A stretch of DNA of 38,883 bases from positions 1 through 38,883 of the forward strand of contig NZ_CADCWT010000019.1 of assembly GCF_902806485.1 (NCBI RefSeq), given 5' to 3'. This document shows positions 8,988 through 18,200 of the stretch, piece after piece; positions within the stretch are counted from its first letter, which is position 1; every line of letters starts with the position of its first letter. Origin of the DNA: Candidatus Frankia alpina (GTDB lineage Bacteria; Actinomycetota; Actinomycetes; Frankiales; Frankiaceae). Made by a program: the position numbers and the translations under genes. The notes beneath the pieces are model-generated. The model was not told the DNA's origin, searched no databases, and saw only the letters and a program-made list of their open reading frames with translations.

Positions 8988-9505
8988 GCGAGCCACCGGG
9001 CAAGCTGCCAGCGGTGCCGGTCCCGATCGGCGTCGACTGCTACGCGGTTCTTCTGGAGACCGCACGGTTCGCGGTCGTGGTCGACGGGGTGCTCGCCGAC
9101 CACGGCGGCGTCGAAATCCACCTGACCGCGGTGGGAGCGGACCTGCTGTTCACCACGACCTCGGAGCACACGCGGCCAGAGGGCGACGCGTTGCTGGAGC
9201 TGTCCCGATGGATACGGCAGGAGACGAGCAGCGGGCCCCCCGAGCCGGAGGTGACCCTCGACATCACCAGCCCGGCCATGCCCGGACCACCCTCGGCGAC
9301 AGTCACGCGGTCCGGGTCCTGGCTCGGGCGTGCATATGCGGTACTGCGGGTGGAACCCATACCCGCCCGTGGGGACCTCCACTGCGCCGCCGCCCTCGCC
9401 GGGGACGCCGCCGAGATGGTGATCAGCGGCGACGACCTGCGCCGCGCCTCGGATGCGGCGCAGTCCTTCACCCGGCGTGGCCGGGACCCTGCCGGCGGCA
9501 GTTGA
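8984..9505 (+). CDS. Hypothetical protein related to the preceding one
   Basis: 173 residues, beginning MSEPPGKLPAVPVPIGVDCY. No known catalytic motif or membrane segment is evident. Its last ~50 residues (VEPIPARGDLHCAAALAG, then GDDLRRASDAAQSF) align with the end of the upstream protein: both share PIPxxGDxxC, a following Gly, and a closing LR-rich helix. The predicted alternation of strands in the middle (VEIHLTAVGADLLFTTT) suggests a small beta-rich domain. The two genes overlap by ATGA and end at a strong hairpin, so they form a two-gene unit. Similar proteins occur as unnamed actinobacterial families, but I cannot assign a function. Confidence 0.7.
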   Translation: MSEPPGKLPAVPVPIGVDCYAVLLETARFAVVVDGVLADHGGVEIHLTAVGADLLFTTTSEHTRPEGDALLELSRWIRQETSSGPPEPEVTLDITSPAMPGPPSATVTRSGSWLGRAYAVLRVEPIPARGDLHCAAALAGDAAEMVISGDDLRRASDAAQSFTRRGRDPAGGS

Positions 9506-9544
9506 CTGCCAGCCGGCTTCCGTCCGGCGGGATCGGGTCGCCCG

Positions 9545-9590
9545 CGCCGACCGCCCATCCCCACTGGCGCCGGGGGATGGGCGGTCGGCG
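9545..9590. terminator. Strong bidirectional hairpin terminator
   Basis: The core arms CCGACCGCCCATCCCC (9547-9562) and GGGGATGGGCGGTCGG (9573-9588) are perfectly complementary, and the stem extends to 18 bp at 9545-9590 with a 10-base loop. It lies between convergent genes ending at 9505 and 9639. Confidence 0.85.
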
Positions 9591-9638
9591 GTCTGCGGCG
9601 GTCAGGTGCAGTCGGCGACCGTCACGCGGGAACGACCG

Positions 9639-10998
9639 TCACTCGGGCACGGTGGATGACGCCGCCGCCACGAGCGGCTTCGCGTCGGCCGGCAGAATGA
9701 AACCGGCCTTCACGGCGCTGGCCGTGGCCTTGATCCACGCGACGACGAAGGCATCGTGGAACGGGTAGAGGGTGTGCAGCTGCGCCGGGGTGAACGGGAC
9801 GGTGGTGCCGAACAGGGCGCAGAACGGGGAGGAACCGGTGTCCTGGCCGAGCCCGGACAGCTTCGCCACCGGGACGTCGACCGCGGGGGTGCGGATGCCG
9901 CCCTTCACGTTACCGTTGGCGTCGAGAACGTAGGCGTTGTCCGCGATCTGCAGCCGCGGTGCCTTCGACGGCGCCTGCCCGCTGGTGACCCACCGGTTGA
10001 GCTGCGAGAACGCGGTCTGCAGGACGTACTGCTGCTCACCGGCGTTGATCGGCTTGGCGCAGCTGAAGCCGGCGCCCCCGGACGGCGGGTTGCGCAGCGC
10101 GTTGAACGCGGCGACGCTGCCCTGCCCGTCGCCGACGGTCCGTGGCCCCGATGCCGATGGTGTAGGCGTCGGCGTGGGCGGTCCCCGCGACCTCCCACAG
10201 GCGGAAGCGGTTGGTGTCGTCCTGGCGGGCGTCGACGTAGCCGAGTAGGCCGGCCGGCAGGTCCGTCTCGGTCTGGAAGGTCAGGACCGGGACGGTGAGG
10301 TCGGGTCGGATCCGGACGACGGCCGGCGCCGCGATGTCGGGGCGTTCCGGGACCTGGGACAGCGCGCTCGCGGTGCCGGCGCGGCTGTGCAGCAGGTACC
10401 CCGTCGTAGACGTTGACGAGCGGGTGGATGGCGTTGACGTAGGTCGTTAGCCGGAAGGCCGACTGCGATTCGCCGTCGCCGAGCACCTTCTTCGGCTTCA
10501 GCCCGCCGAGGACCGTGCCGGCCGACTTCCGCACCGCCTGGCCGGTCTGGGAGAAGATGTCGTACGAGTAGCTGTCACCGGGATGGGACAGCGCCTGGTA
10601 GCGGTCCGGGTCGGCGTTCTTCGTCGCGTTGAGCCCGACGGCCTGGGCGGACACCCCGACCCAGGCGTAGCCATCCCGAATGAGCTGGTTGTGGGCGGCG
10701 GTCCAGTCCGGGGCGCCGTCGTAGCCGGCGGAGACGTTGAACCATTCGACGACGACGGTACCGTTGAACTTCTTCGCGTCGATGGGACGGTTGACCACGA
10801 TCCGTGTCGTGTAGGGCGCCGTGGCGGCCGGGGTCGCGGTCCACTTGCCGTGGGACTGGCGACCGAGGGGCTGGCGGCGTGGGCGGCCGAACCTGTCGCG
10901 ACCTGGGCCACCCCGGCGGCGGTCACGGCCAGCAGGCCGGCCACCGTTGTCGTCGCGATCCGTCGGCGGCGGGTCCGCCATCTGGCCAGCGCTGTCAT
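9639..10998 (-). pseudogene. Secreted alpha/beta hydrolase-domain protein, multiple frameshifts and an internal deletion
   Basis: The start at 10998 has a good AAAGGACG site and a signal peptide: MTALARWRTRRRRIA, a hydrophobic core, then AHA as a likely cleavage site. The body then continues in a second frame (HGKWTATPAATAPYTTRIVV, GTVVVEWFNVS, DGYAWVGVSAQAVG, GESQSAF as probable nucleophile region). It shifts near 10400 (VYDG to YLLHSRAG, an extra G in a G run) and again near 10141 (YTIGIG to TVGDGQGSVAAFN), ending in GGIRTPAVDVPVAKLSGLGQ. Between the signal peptide (ASPSVASPT) and HGKWTATP, roughly 40-50 residues usual for this family seem missing, with a possible short ACGGC microhomology at the joint near 10840. 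Function would be extracellular ester hydrolysis. It is not expressed intact as written. Confidence 0.75.
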
Positions 10999-11656
10999 GG
11001 TCACGTCCTTTACGGCGAGGGACGCCGCGACCCGACCTGTCTCCACCGAGCCGCGGCACACGTCAGCATCGGTGGCTTCGCGAGCGATCGCCACACGCGG
11101 CCCCGGCCATGGAAACGACCGGGGCTGGCGCCGGAACGCCCCCAGAAAGGCCGGGTATTTCACCGGGACCGGTTCCGGGGCCTTCCTGGAATCACTCATT
11201 AACGATGCTGTGATCCCGACGTTACGGGACTTCGACCGTGGACGGCACCCCACCATGGGGTAAAGCTCTTCTTGACAAGCACGTTCCTTTTGGTCGGAGC
11301 CAGGATGGCGTGCACCGTCACCCGTCCGACCCCGATTGGTATCCGCCGGATGTCGGAGATCTGTATCCAAATTACCGACGATTGCGCGGAACCCCACACA
11401 CCACAGATCGAATGCTTCGCCGCCGGATGCGGCCCCATCCTCGGTCATCGCTCCACCCCGCGGCCTCCGGCCGACCCCTCGCCGCCCGGCCCTGCTCTTC
11501 GCCGGCAGTCGCAGCCTCGGGGATGTCGCAGCCTCGGGATGTCACAGCCTCGGGGATATGGACGGGCTGGCGGCATGCGGCGGGCCGCTTCCTCACATCG
11601 CTCACGGATTCGAACATACGTTCGACATCTGCGAGTCGCGAGGCTACCGTTGATTC
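10999..11656. other. Intergenic region between divergent genes
   Basis: 658 bases without a convincing gene. Several overlapping frames exist on both strands but have no recognisable family, no consistent codon bias and no ribosome binding site. The part around 11330-11410 is less GC-rich than its surroundings and may contain promoter elements for the flanking divergent genes. The only clear structure is a short tandem repeat at 11511-11559. Confidence 0.5.
11511..11559. repeat. 16-17-bp imperfect tandem repeat, three copies
   Basis: Units at 11511-11527, 11528-11543 and 11544-11559 share the core CAGCCTCGGGG-AT; the second lacks one G and the third begins with A and ends TAT. The repeat is noncoding and lies about 100 bases before the DUF222 start. 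Confidence 0.75.
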
Positions 11657-13033
11657 ATGACCACACACGGCCCCAGCCCCGGCCGCGCCCCTGCTCCCAG
11701 CTCGGCCTCCGACCCGGCCCCCGACCTCGCCCCCGGATCCGGCTCCGACGCCGTCCCGGCTCCCGCGCCCGACTTCGGCACCGACCGGACGAATTGTCCA
11801 CGGCTGCTTGTCGCGCTGTCCGAGCTCGACGAGCTGATCGGTCAGGCGGTGGACATGCCCGGCCGGTCCCTGTCCGACCCCGAACTCGACAGCGCGGTGC
11901 TGGACTGCTCGGTGTTGCTGGCCCGGCTCGCCGCGCTGCGTCTGGGGTTGGTCCGTGAGATGCACGGCCGCGGCAGCGCCCAACGTGAGGGCGCCACCAG
12001 CACCGCCGCGCTCCTGCGCACCCGGCTACGGATCCGCCCCGGCGAGGCGCAGCGGCTGCTCGCCCTCGCCGTCAACGACGACCTCACCGCCACCGGCACC
12101 GCCCTGACCGCCGGCACCATCAGCATCGACCAGGCCTTCGCGATCCACACCGCGCTGCGCGTCCTACCTCGCGAGGTAGACCTCACCAGACGACGTGAAG
12201 CCGAAGCACTCCTGCTCCAGTGCGCGGACACCTTTGACCCCGCCGATCTCGCCCTCCTCGGCCGCCACATCCGCGAGCGGCTCACCGACATCGACACCAG
12301 CCCCGGCGGCGGCAGCCCCGACCCCGCCGGCAACAACAGCGACGGCGAGAGCGAGAGCGGTAATGATCACATCGGCGGCGGCGATGGTAACGCTGGCGAT
12401 GGTGCCGATGGAGACGATCCAGCGTCGCGCCGCCATCTGTCGATCACCGACCTGTCCAACGGGATGACCCGGATCAGCGGCGAACTCGACGCCGAGGGCG
12501 TCGCACTGCTGCGCACCGCCCTCGACAGCCTCGCCGCCCCCACCTGACCATCACCATCCCGTGGGCGACGCTGGTCGGCAGGGGCGGGCCGGCCGCGTCG
12601 ACCAGCTGGGGCCAGCCGCTACCCCGCTCCGTGCTACGCCGTCTGGCCTGCGACGCCGAGGTCAGCCGCATCGTCCTCAACCCGAACAGCGTCCCCCTCG
12701 ACGTCGGCCGCACGCAACGCACCGTCCCGGCCGACCTGCGCCGCGCCCTGGTCGCCCGCGACCGCTGTTGCGCATTCCCCGGTTGCAACAGGCCGCCGAG
12801 TTGGTGCCAGGCGCACCACATTCGGCATTGGACCGACAACGGCACCACCTGCCTGAACAACCTCGTGCTCATCTGCGGCTGGCACCACCGTTTCCTCCAC
12901 CACCACGGTTGGACCGTCCGACTCGGCGCCGATCACCGACCCGAATTCCTCCCACCCCGCTGGGCCGACCCCGCCCAGGCACCCCTACACCCAACCCCTC
13001 GAGACCCTCCTCAACCCCACACAAAACCGTTGA
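11657..13033 (+). pseudogene. DUF222/HNH endonuclease-domain protein, frameshifted with an internal deletion
   Basis: The first frame (11657-12547) encodes the DUF222 helical domain (LSELDELIGQAVDMP, GEAQRLLALA, LGRHIRERL). It ends abruptly after ALDSLAAP. The second frame resumes at HLTITIPWATLVG (about 12541) and runs through LRRLACDAEV, PLDVGR, RRALVARDRCCAFPGCNRP to an intact HNH site (HHIRHWTDNG, NLVLICGWHH). Family members normally have some 35-45 residues (an ADAL-type helix) between these two parts, so a deletion that also shifted the frame is likely. Near 12977 a third frame gives a natural-looking end (LETLLNPTQNR, stop at 13031-13033). These proteins occur in many near-copies in actinobacteria and their biological role is unclear. 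The Asn/Asp/Gly-rich linker (about 12330-12420) is variable. Confidence 0.75.
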
Positions 13034-13133
13034 GCGGCCCCGGAACCTCGGATGCCGGAACCTCGTGGAAGGCGGTGCTCGGCGAACGCTTGGACGCAAC
13101 CCGAGCACTGCCTTCCGCAGGGCTCGGCGGCGA

Positions 13134-14000
13134 TCAGCCCCTGGGGCCGTTCGGGAACTTGAGCAGGGAGCCGGCATCGACCCGGATCTGCTGGCCGGTG
13201 ATGTACCGGGACTCGTCGGAGGCAAGGAACAGCACCAGGTTGGAGATGTCGACCGGCTCCACGTAGGGGATCGGCATCGCCTGGAACATGACGAACGCGG
13301 GCTCGACGTCCTCCCGGGTCGGGTTCTCCAGGTCCGGCCGGAACTGCGCGCACAGCCCGTCGTTGTGGAGCAGATGGGTGTTGACGTTGGTCGGGTGGAC
13401 CGCGTTGACCCGGATGAACTTCGAGGCCAGGTGCAGCGCCATCTCCTCGACGTAGCCGATGAGGATCTTCTTCGCCCAGCCGTAGCCGGCGCTGCCCGGA
13501 CCCATCGCGGGGTTGTCGGTGGTGTTGGGCATCATGGCCGCGGTCGAGCCGGTCACGATGATGGAGCTGTGGTCCGGCAGGTGGGGGACGCTGACCGCGA
13601 CGGCGTTCATCACGCCGATGAGGTCGACGTCAACGGCGTCGATGAAGTCGGTGGCCTGGGGGTCGCCTATCGCCATCGGCAGGATGCCGGCGTTCGCGAC
13701 GACGACGTCGAGGCGGCCGAGCTCGGCGACGCCCTTGGTGACCGCCTCGCGGAGCTGGTCGCGCTCGCGGACGTCGGCCTTGGTGGCGATGATGCGCCGG
13801 CCGAGCTTCTCGACCAGCGTGACGGTCTCGGCGAGGTCCTCCGGGGTGGACAGCGGGTAGGGATTCGACTCGATCTGCTCGACGATGTCGATGGCGATGA
13901 TGTCGGCGCCCTCCTGCGCCAGGCGGACCGCGTGGCTGCGGCCCTGCCCCCGCGCCGCACCCGTGATGAAGGCGACCTTGCCCTCTAAGCGACCTGGCAT
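13134..14000 (-). CDS. Mycofactocin-coupled SDR family oxidoreductase
   Basis: 288 residues with TGAARGQGRSHAVRLA (13-28), the signature seen in SDRs that keep NAD bound and recycle it through mycofactocin. Other features are NAG (103-105), Ser152, Tyr173-x-x-x-Lys177 (YGWAK) and the usual end YITGQQIRVDAG. An extra ~15-residue stretch around 41-60 (IVEQIESNPYPLSTPED) after the second strand is typical of this subfamily. It should oxidise an alcohol, probably terpene-like or aliphatic. The ATG at 14000 is preceded by GGAGCAGGA; the open frame further upstream is Ser/Ala/Arg-rich shadow sequence. It lies 76 bases downstream of an aldehyde dehydrogenase on the same strand, so alcohol to aldehyde to acid oxidation by one operon is plausible. 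No mycofactocin biosynthesis gene is in the window. Confidence 0.88.
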   Translation of the reverse strand: MPGRLEGKVAFITGAARGQGRSHAVRLAQEGADIIAIDIVEQIESNPYPLSTPEDLAETVTLVEKLGRRIIATKADVRERDQLREAVTKGVAELGRLDVVVANAGILPMAIGDPQATDFIDAVDVDLIGVMNAVAVSVPHLPDHSSIIVTGSTAAMMPNTTDNPAMGPGSAGYGWAKKILIGYVEEMALHLASKFIRVNAVHPTNVNTHLLHNDGLCAQFRPDLENPTREDVEPAFVMFQAMPIPYVEPVDISNLVLFLASDESRYITGQQIRVDAGSLLKFPNGPRG

Positions 14001-14076
14001 GTGTCCTGCTCCTCTGCTCGTGCGTGCGATCTGATGGTGGACCGCCCGGATGGGAGGCGGCCCGGACGTGGGCGGC

Positions 14077-15560
14077 TCAGCCGGTAAAGCCGACGGCCTT
14101 GCTTTCCAGGTGCTGCTCGAAGCCCTCGATGCCGCCCTGGCGGCCGAGGCCCGACAGCTTGTAGCCGCCGTAGGGGCCGTCCGAGCCGTAGAAGAGGCCC
14201 CCGTTGACGTTGATGCTCCCGGTCCGGATCCGCCGGGCGACGGCCAGGCCGCGGTCGAGCGAGGCGGAGAAGACACCGCCGGACAGGCCGTACGGGCTGT
14301 CGTTGACGATCCGCACGGCGTCAGCGTCGTCGTCGTAGGCGATCACGGCGGCCACCGGGCCGAAGATCTCCTCCCGAGCCACCCGCATGCCGTTGTTCGC
14401 GTCGACCAGCAGCGTCGGCTCGACGTAGTAGCCGGTCGGCAGGTACGCCGGTCGGCCGCCGCCGACAGCGACCCGGGCGCCCTCGGCCTTACCGATCTCG
14501 ATGTAGTCGAGCACCCGGTCGCGCTGACGGGCGTTGATCTGCGGGCCGGACAGGTTCGCCGGGTCGGTCGGATCGCCATAGGGAAGCTGGCCGAACACCT
14601 CGGTGAGGATCTCCACGCCCTGGTCGTAGACGGCGCGGGGCAGCAGGATCCGGGTCGTCATCGCGCAGCCCTGCCCCGCGTGCAGGCACGCCCCGAGCCC
14701 GGCCCCGGGCAGCACCGCGGCGAGGTCGGCGTCGTCGAGCACGATCATCGCGGATTTTCCGCCGAGCTCCAGCAGCGTCCGCTTCATCGTCCCGGCGGAC
14801 AGTTCGACGATGCGCCGGCCGACCCCGGTCGACCCGGTGAATGACCCCATGTCCACCCGGGGATCGGTCACGAGCAGCTCGGCCACCGCGTTGTCGGAGG
14901 TCGGGGCCACGTTCACGACGCCCGGCGGGATGTCCGTCCGCTCGGCGATGATGCGGCCGATCCGGGTGGCGTTCCACGGCGTGTCCGGCGCGGGCTTGAG
15001 CACCACCGTGTTGCCAGTGGCCAGGATCGGGCCCAGCTTGTTGATCGTCACCTCGAACGGGTAGTTCCACGGCACGATCGCCGCAACGACCCCGACCGGC
15101 TCCTTCCAGACCGCGCGGTGGCTGGGCCCGAACAGGTTCGTGTCGGGCAGTGGGCGGTCCCACGGGAACTCGTCGATCAGTTCCAGCGGCCCGCGCAGGC
15201 CGTCGGCCAGCGGCCAGTCGAGCTGCGCGAAGTGCGTCACCGCGATCGGCGAGCCTGCCTCGGCGACGAGCTCCGCCCGCAGCGCCTCCTTCTCGTCCTC
15301 CAGCGCGGCCTGCAACTGGGCCAGGCACCGCTGCGCAGCTCCCGGTCCGTCGACCAGGACGACTCGTCGAACGCGCGGCGCGCCGCCGCGATGGCCCGGT
15401 CCATGTCCGCCGCGGTGGCGTCCGTCGTCTGGCCGAGGACTTCCTCGGTAGCCGGATTGATGTTGTCGTAGCGATCGCCCGCCGCCGACTCGCCGAGTTT
15501 CCCGTCGATCAGAAGCCGCAGCTCGCCCTGTAAGGACACCGCCTCAGACTCCGTCGTCAT
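14077..15560 (-). pseudogene. NAD(P)-dependent aldehyde dehydrogenase, single frameshift
   Basis: About 494 codons, full family length if one base is restored. The first frame (15560 to about 15330) has LLIDGKLGESAAG and NINPATEEVLGQT. The second frame continues CLAQLQAALEDEKEALRAELVAE, then PWNYPFEVTINKLGPILATGN, FTGSTGVGRRI, the catalytic Glu in LELGGK, the catalytic Cys in GQGC, EEIFGPV and the end GGIEGFEQHLESKAVG. The break is near 15327, best explained by loss of one G in CGCGAGCGG (ELRERCLAQ). The ATG at 15560 follows GAGGGAG. It oxidises aldehydes to acids in the cytosol and probably works with the downstream mycofactocin-type SDR. Everything apart from the one-base loss is intact, so a sequencing error is a real alternative to pseudogenisation. 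Confidence 0.85.
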
Positions 15561-15884
15561 CGCCGATCAGACTCCCTCGTCATCGAAGACCCGTCCTGAC
15601 GGGGCGGGTGCGTCGAGGAAAGCTACAGCGCATCTGACACGGTGTCTACGTGCGGGCCGGAGGCGGACGCGGCGACGGTCGGCCCCCCTCCAGGGAAAGC
15701 TCGCCGCGCGCAGTGGCAGCCGGTGGGGCCCGAAGAATGGATCCAGCACCACGACCAACGATCCCGCGCTTTTGATGTGGGTGCGCGTGGTGATGGCGGA
15801 ACCCGGCGCGGAGTTGACCGGCGAAGGTGGGCACTCGGCTGCGTAGGTAGCACTACATGAGCAGCGGGATGGTTATTCGATCGG
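15561..15884. other. Intergenic region, no feature recognised
   Basis: 324 bases between the aldehyde dehydrogenase start and the TetR gene end. Short frames on both strands show no family similarity. The promoter of the dehydrogenase operon should lie here (minus strand), but I see no convincing -35/-10 pair. Confidence 0.5.
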
Positions 15885-16550
15885 TCACTGCTGACGGCCC
15901 GCTCCGGGAGGTGGGATATGCCCACGCAGGAACGTCCGGACGCCAGCGGTGATGATCTCGGTAATGACGGCCTCGTCCAGCGGAACCGCGCCGTGGTGTG
16001 ACCGTTCGGTGACCTCGGCGAAGACCAGCAGGTGGAAGTGGCGTGCCGCGCGATCCGGATCGCCGATCTCCAGCAGGCCCCGCCCGGCCAGCAGGCCGAG
16101 GTGGTGGGCTAGCGCGGCACGCGCCGCCCGGGGGCCGAGTTCCTGCCAGGCGTCGAGAGCTTCAGCGGGGAAGCGGTTCGCCTCCGCGGTCATCAGCCGC
16201 ACCAGGGCGAAGTGGTCGGGGAACTGCGCCATCGACGCCACCCAGGCATGGGCGAGCGCGAGGAGGTCGGCCTCCAGATCGGTGACCGTGTCGAGATGAC
16301 GGCTCATCTGCTCGACCAGAGCGTCCCTGACCTGCACAGCGCTCTCCTGGATGGCGCAGGAGAAGAGCTGCTCCTTGTCCTGGAAGTGGTTGTAGATGGT
16401 CCGGGTGGACACCCCGGCTTCCGTGGCGATCGCGTCGATGCCGGCGTAGCCGTCTCGCCCGAACACCGTGCGGGCGCCCCGGATGATCGCCTGACGCTTG
16501 TCCGCCCACCCCCGACGCGGGTGCGCGGGCGCGTCGTTCTGGCTGGTCAT
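15885..16550 (-). CDS. TetR/AcrR family transcriptional regulator
   Basis: 221 residues. The N-terminal DNA-binding domain reads RQAIIRGARTVFGRDGYAGIDAIATEAGVSTRTIYNHFQDKEQLF, written here in two parts: helix 1-2 RQAIIRGARTVFGRDGY, and the helix-turn-helix AIATEAGVSTRTIYNHF. The C-terminal ~150 residues form the variable ligand-binding half (LLALAHAWVASMAQFPDHF). The ATG at 16550 is preceded by GGGAGGGG; the open frame further upstream overlaps the operator region and is unlikely to be translated. It is divergent from a QorB-like oxidoreductase, with a 38-base inverted repeat in the 97-base gap, so it very likely represses itself and that gene. The inducer is unknown. Confidence 0.93.
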   Translation of the reverse strand: MTSQNDAPAHPRRGWADKRQAIIRGARTVFGRDGYAGIDAIATEAGVSTRTIYNHFQDKEQLFSCAIQESAVQVRDALVEQMSRHLDTVTDLEADLLALAHAWVASMAQFPDHFALVRLMTAEANRFPAEALDAWQELGPRAARAALAHHLGLLAGRGLLEIGDPDRAARHFHLLVFAEVTERSHHGAVPLDEAVITEIITAGVRTFLRGHIPPPGAGRQQ

Positions 16551-16568
16551 CGCACCCCTCCCCAAAGT

Positions 16569-16606
16569 TACAACGATCGTTGCATGAAGTTGCAATGCAC
16601 GTTGTA
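16569..16606. promoter_or_regulatory. TetR-type operator, paired inverted repeat
   Basis: TACAACGATCGTTGCA (16569-16584) and TGCAATGCACGTTGTA (16591-16606) are inverted copies matching at 13 of 16 positions. The left arm itself contains the perfect 12-bp palindrome CAACGATCGTTG (16571-16582). Such a double palindrome in the short gap between a TetR gene and a divergent target is a typical autoregulatory operator. Confidence 0.7.
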
Positions 16607-16647
16607 CTCTACCGGGCAGATCCAGTAACCGATCAGGGAGGAGCGTC

Positions 16648-17427
16648 ATGCTCGTCGTCACCGGAGCCACCGGACAGCTCGGCCGCCTCGTAGTACGTCA
16701 CCTTCTGCAGCGGGTCCCCGCCGACCACGACATCCCCGACTCGCTGTCCGGCGCGTTCAGCGCGGGTGACCGGGTCCTGCTGATCTCCGGCAACGAGTTC
16801 GGACGGCGCCTCGCCCAGCACACCGCCGTGATCAGCGCGGCAAGGACCGCCGGCGTCGGGCTGCTGGCGTACACCGGCATCCTCGGCGGCGCGGCGACCC
16901 GGTTCGTCGTCGCCGACGACCACCACGCCACCGAGAAGGCCATCGAGGATTCCGGCCTGCCCTACACGTTCCTCCGCAACGGTTGGTACACCGAGAACTA
17001 CACCGGGCAGCTTCCCGGCGTCCTGGCAAGCGGCGCCATCATCGGCACCGCTGACCCCGACAGCCGGATCGCCACCGCGACACGTGACGACTACGCCGAG
17101 GCCGCCGCCGCCGTCCTGGCCGGTGAGGACCACGGGAACACGACCTACGAACTGAGCGGCGACACCGCCTGGAGCCTGCGGGAGTACGCCGCCGAGATCT
17201 CCCGGCAGTCCGGCACCCAGGTCGTCTACCAGCAGCTCGCGGTTGACGACTACCGGAAGAACCTCGCTGACGCCGGCCTGCCCGAGGCAATGCTCTCCGT
17301 CTTCACCGACACCGAGGACGCCATCGCCCGCGGCGAACTCGCAGGAACCAGCGGCGACCTGAGCCGGCTCATCGGCCACCCGACCACGCCGCTCGCCGCG
17401 ACGATCACAGCCGCGCTGAACGCCTGA
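16648..17427 (+). CDS. QorB-like NAD(P)H-binding oxidoreductase with a short internal deletion
   Basis: 259 residues in the NmrA/QorB (atypical SDR) family, usually about 285 residues. VTGATGQLGRLV (4-15) is the dinucleotide-binding motif, and LLISGNEFGRRLAQHTAVI, AYTGIL and RNGWYTENYTG are strongly family-like. After LLQRVPAD the sequence jumps to HDIPDSLSGAFSAGDRVLL. Roughly 27 residues that normally form the second beta strand and the loop binding the adenosine ribose/phosphate (the VRDP-containing part) are absent, without loss of frame. Cofactor binding may be impaired. QorB proteins reduce quinones with NADPH. The ATG at 16648 has an excellent site (GGGAGGA). It is controlled by the divergent TetR protein. 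Confidence 0.85.
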   Translation: MLVVTGATGQLGRLVVRHLLQRVPADHDIPDSLSGAFSAGDRVLLISGNEFGRRLAQHTAVISAARTAGVGLLAYTGILGGAATRFVVADDHHATEKAIEDSGLPYTFLRNGWYTENYTGQLPGVLASGAIIGTADPDSRIATATRDDYAEAAAAVLAGEDHGNTTYELSGDTAWSLREYAAEISRQSGTQVVYQQLAVDDYRKNLADAGLPEAMLSVFTDTEDAIARGELAGTSGDLSRLIGHPTTPLAATITAALNA

Positions 17428-17625
17428 CTTCCCCGGCGGCAGGCCGGCGCCACCGCCCCCTGCTCCGGCCTACAACCCGAACGGGGTCGGACGACGACAG
17501 CGAGCGCTTCCACGCTCCGTAACAATCCCGTCGCCGAAGACCAAGCTCAACGCACTACAACCGGAGGGCCCATTCGGGTAGGACGGAGACGTCTGGGCCA
17601 GGTCTCCGGCGCCCGATCGGCAGGA

Positions 17626-18190
17626 TCAGGCCGTGAGGTCGTCGAGGTCCGTGCAGAGGCGACGAGCCGTTCCCCGGGCACCTGCTCGGCGATGTCCCGC
17701 CAGACGCCGAGGTTCTCCTCGGCCGCCGATCCAGAACCCGGGGCGGCGCAGATAGTCGTCCGGCCCGCCGAGGGCTCGGGCGGGCACCCGGTCGAAGTCC
17801 ACCAGGCGAGTGTCGGCGCCCTTCATGCCGGGGTCCGCCCAGTCGTCGGCGACGGTGACCCCGGGGGCGTCCAATGCGACCGCGAGAAGCTGCCGGCTCC
17901 GGCCGTGACGCACGGTGATCAGCGTGTGGGTCAGCAGCGTCGCCCCGGAGCAACCATGCCTTGGCCCCGTCGAGCAGCCAGACCGCGCCCTGCCGGTCGA
18001 GCGGGGCGGCGGTCGGGACACCGGCGGGATCCTCCGCGGCCCAGACCCCCCAGCGGGATCCCGCCGTCAGCGGTTCTCCCGTGAGCTCGGCGACGATGGC
18101 CGCCGCGTCGGCATGCGCCTCGGCGAGCCGCGCGAGTCCTCCGTGGCCTCCTGTCCGGCACGGCCCGAGCGCCGAGTCGCGGCAGTATGC
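17626..18190 (-). pseudogene. Acyl-CoA dehydrogenase fragment, frameshifted and truncated
   Basis: Reading the minus strand from about 18165, GLARLAEAHADAAAIVAEL and RWGVWAAED match the middle of an actinobacterial acyl-CoA dehydrogenase-like protein. LLDGAKAW follows, and after a one-base insertion near 17951 (an extra T in TGGTTGC) the next frame gives CSGATLLTHTLITV, VALDAPGVTVADDWADPG, VDFDRVPAR and YLRRPGFWIGG (about 17730). The N-terminal part and the whole C-terminal helical domain are missing. After GFWIGG another frame reads AAEENLGVWRDIAEQVPGE, which could belong to a different gene joined by deletion. The fragment cannot be an enzyme. It ends close to the 5' end of the Nei gene. 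Confidence 0.65.
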
Positions 18191-18200
18191 TCGCCCGACT

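Noticed and set aside
9907..10300. Plus-strand frames opposite the broken hydrolase
   Set aside because: The minus strand, read through two frameshifts, gives a continuous conserved protein; the plus-strand translations are Gly/Arg-rich shadows.
11272..11300. TTGACA at 11272 as a promoter
   Set aside because: No -10-like hexamer at an acceptable distance on the plus strand.
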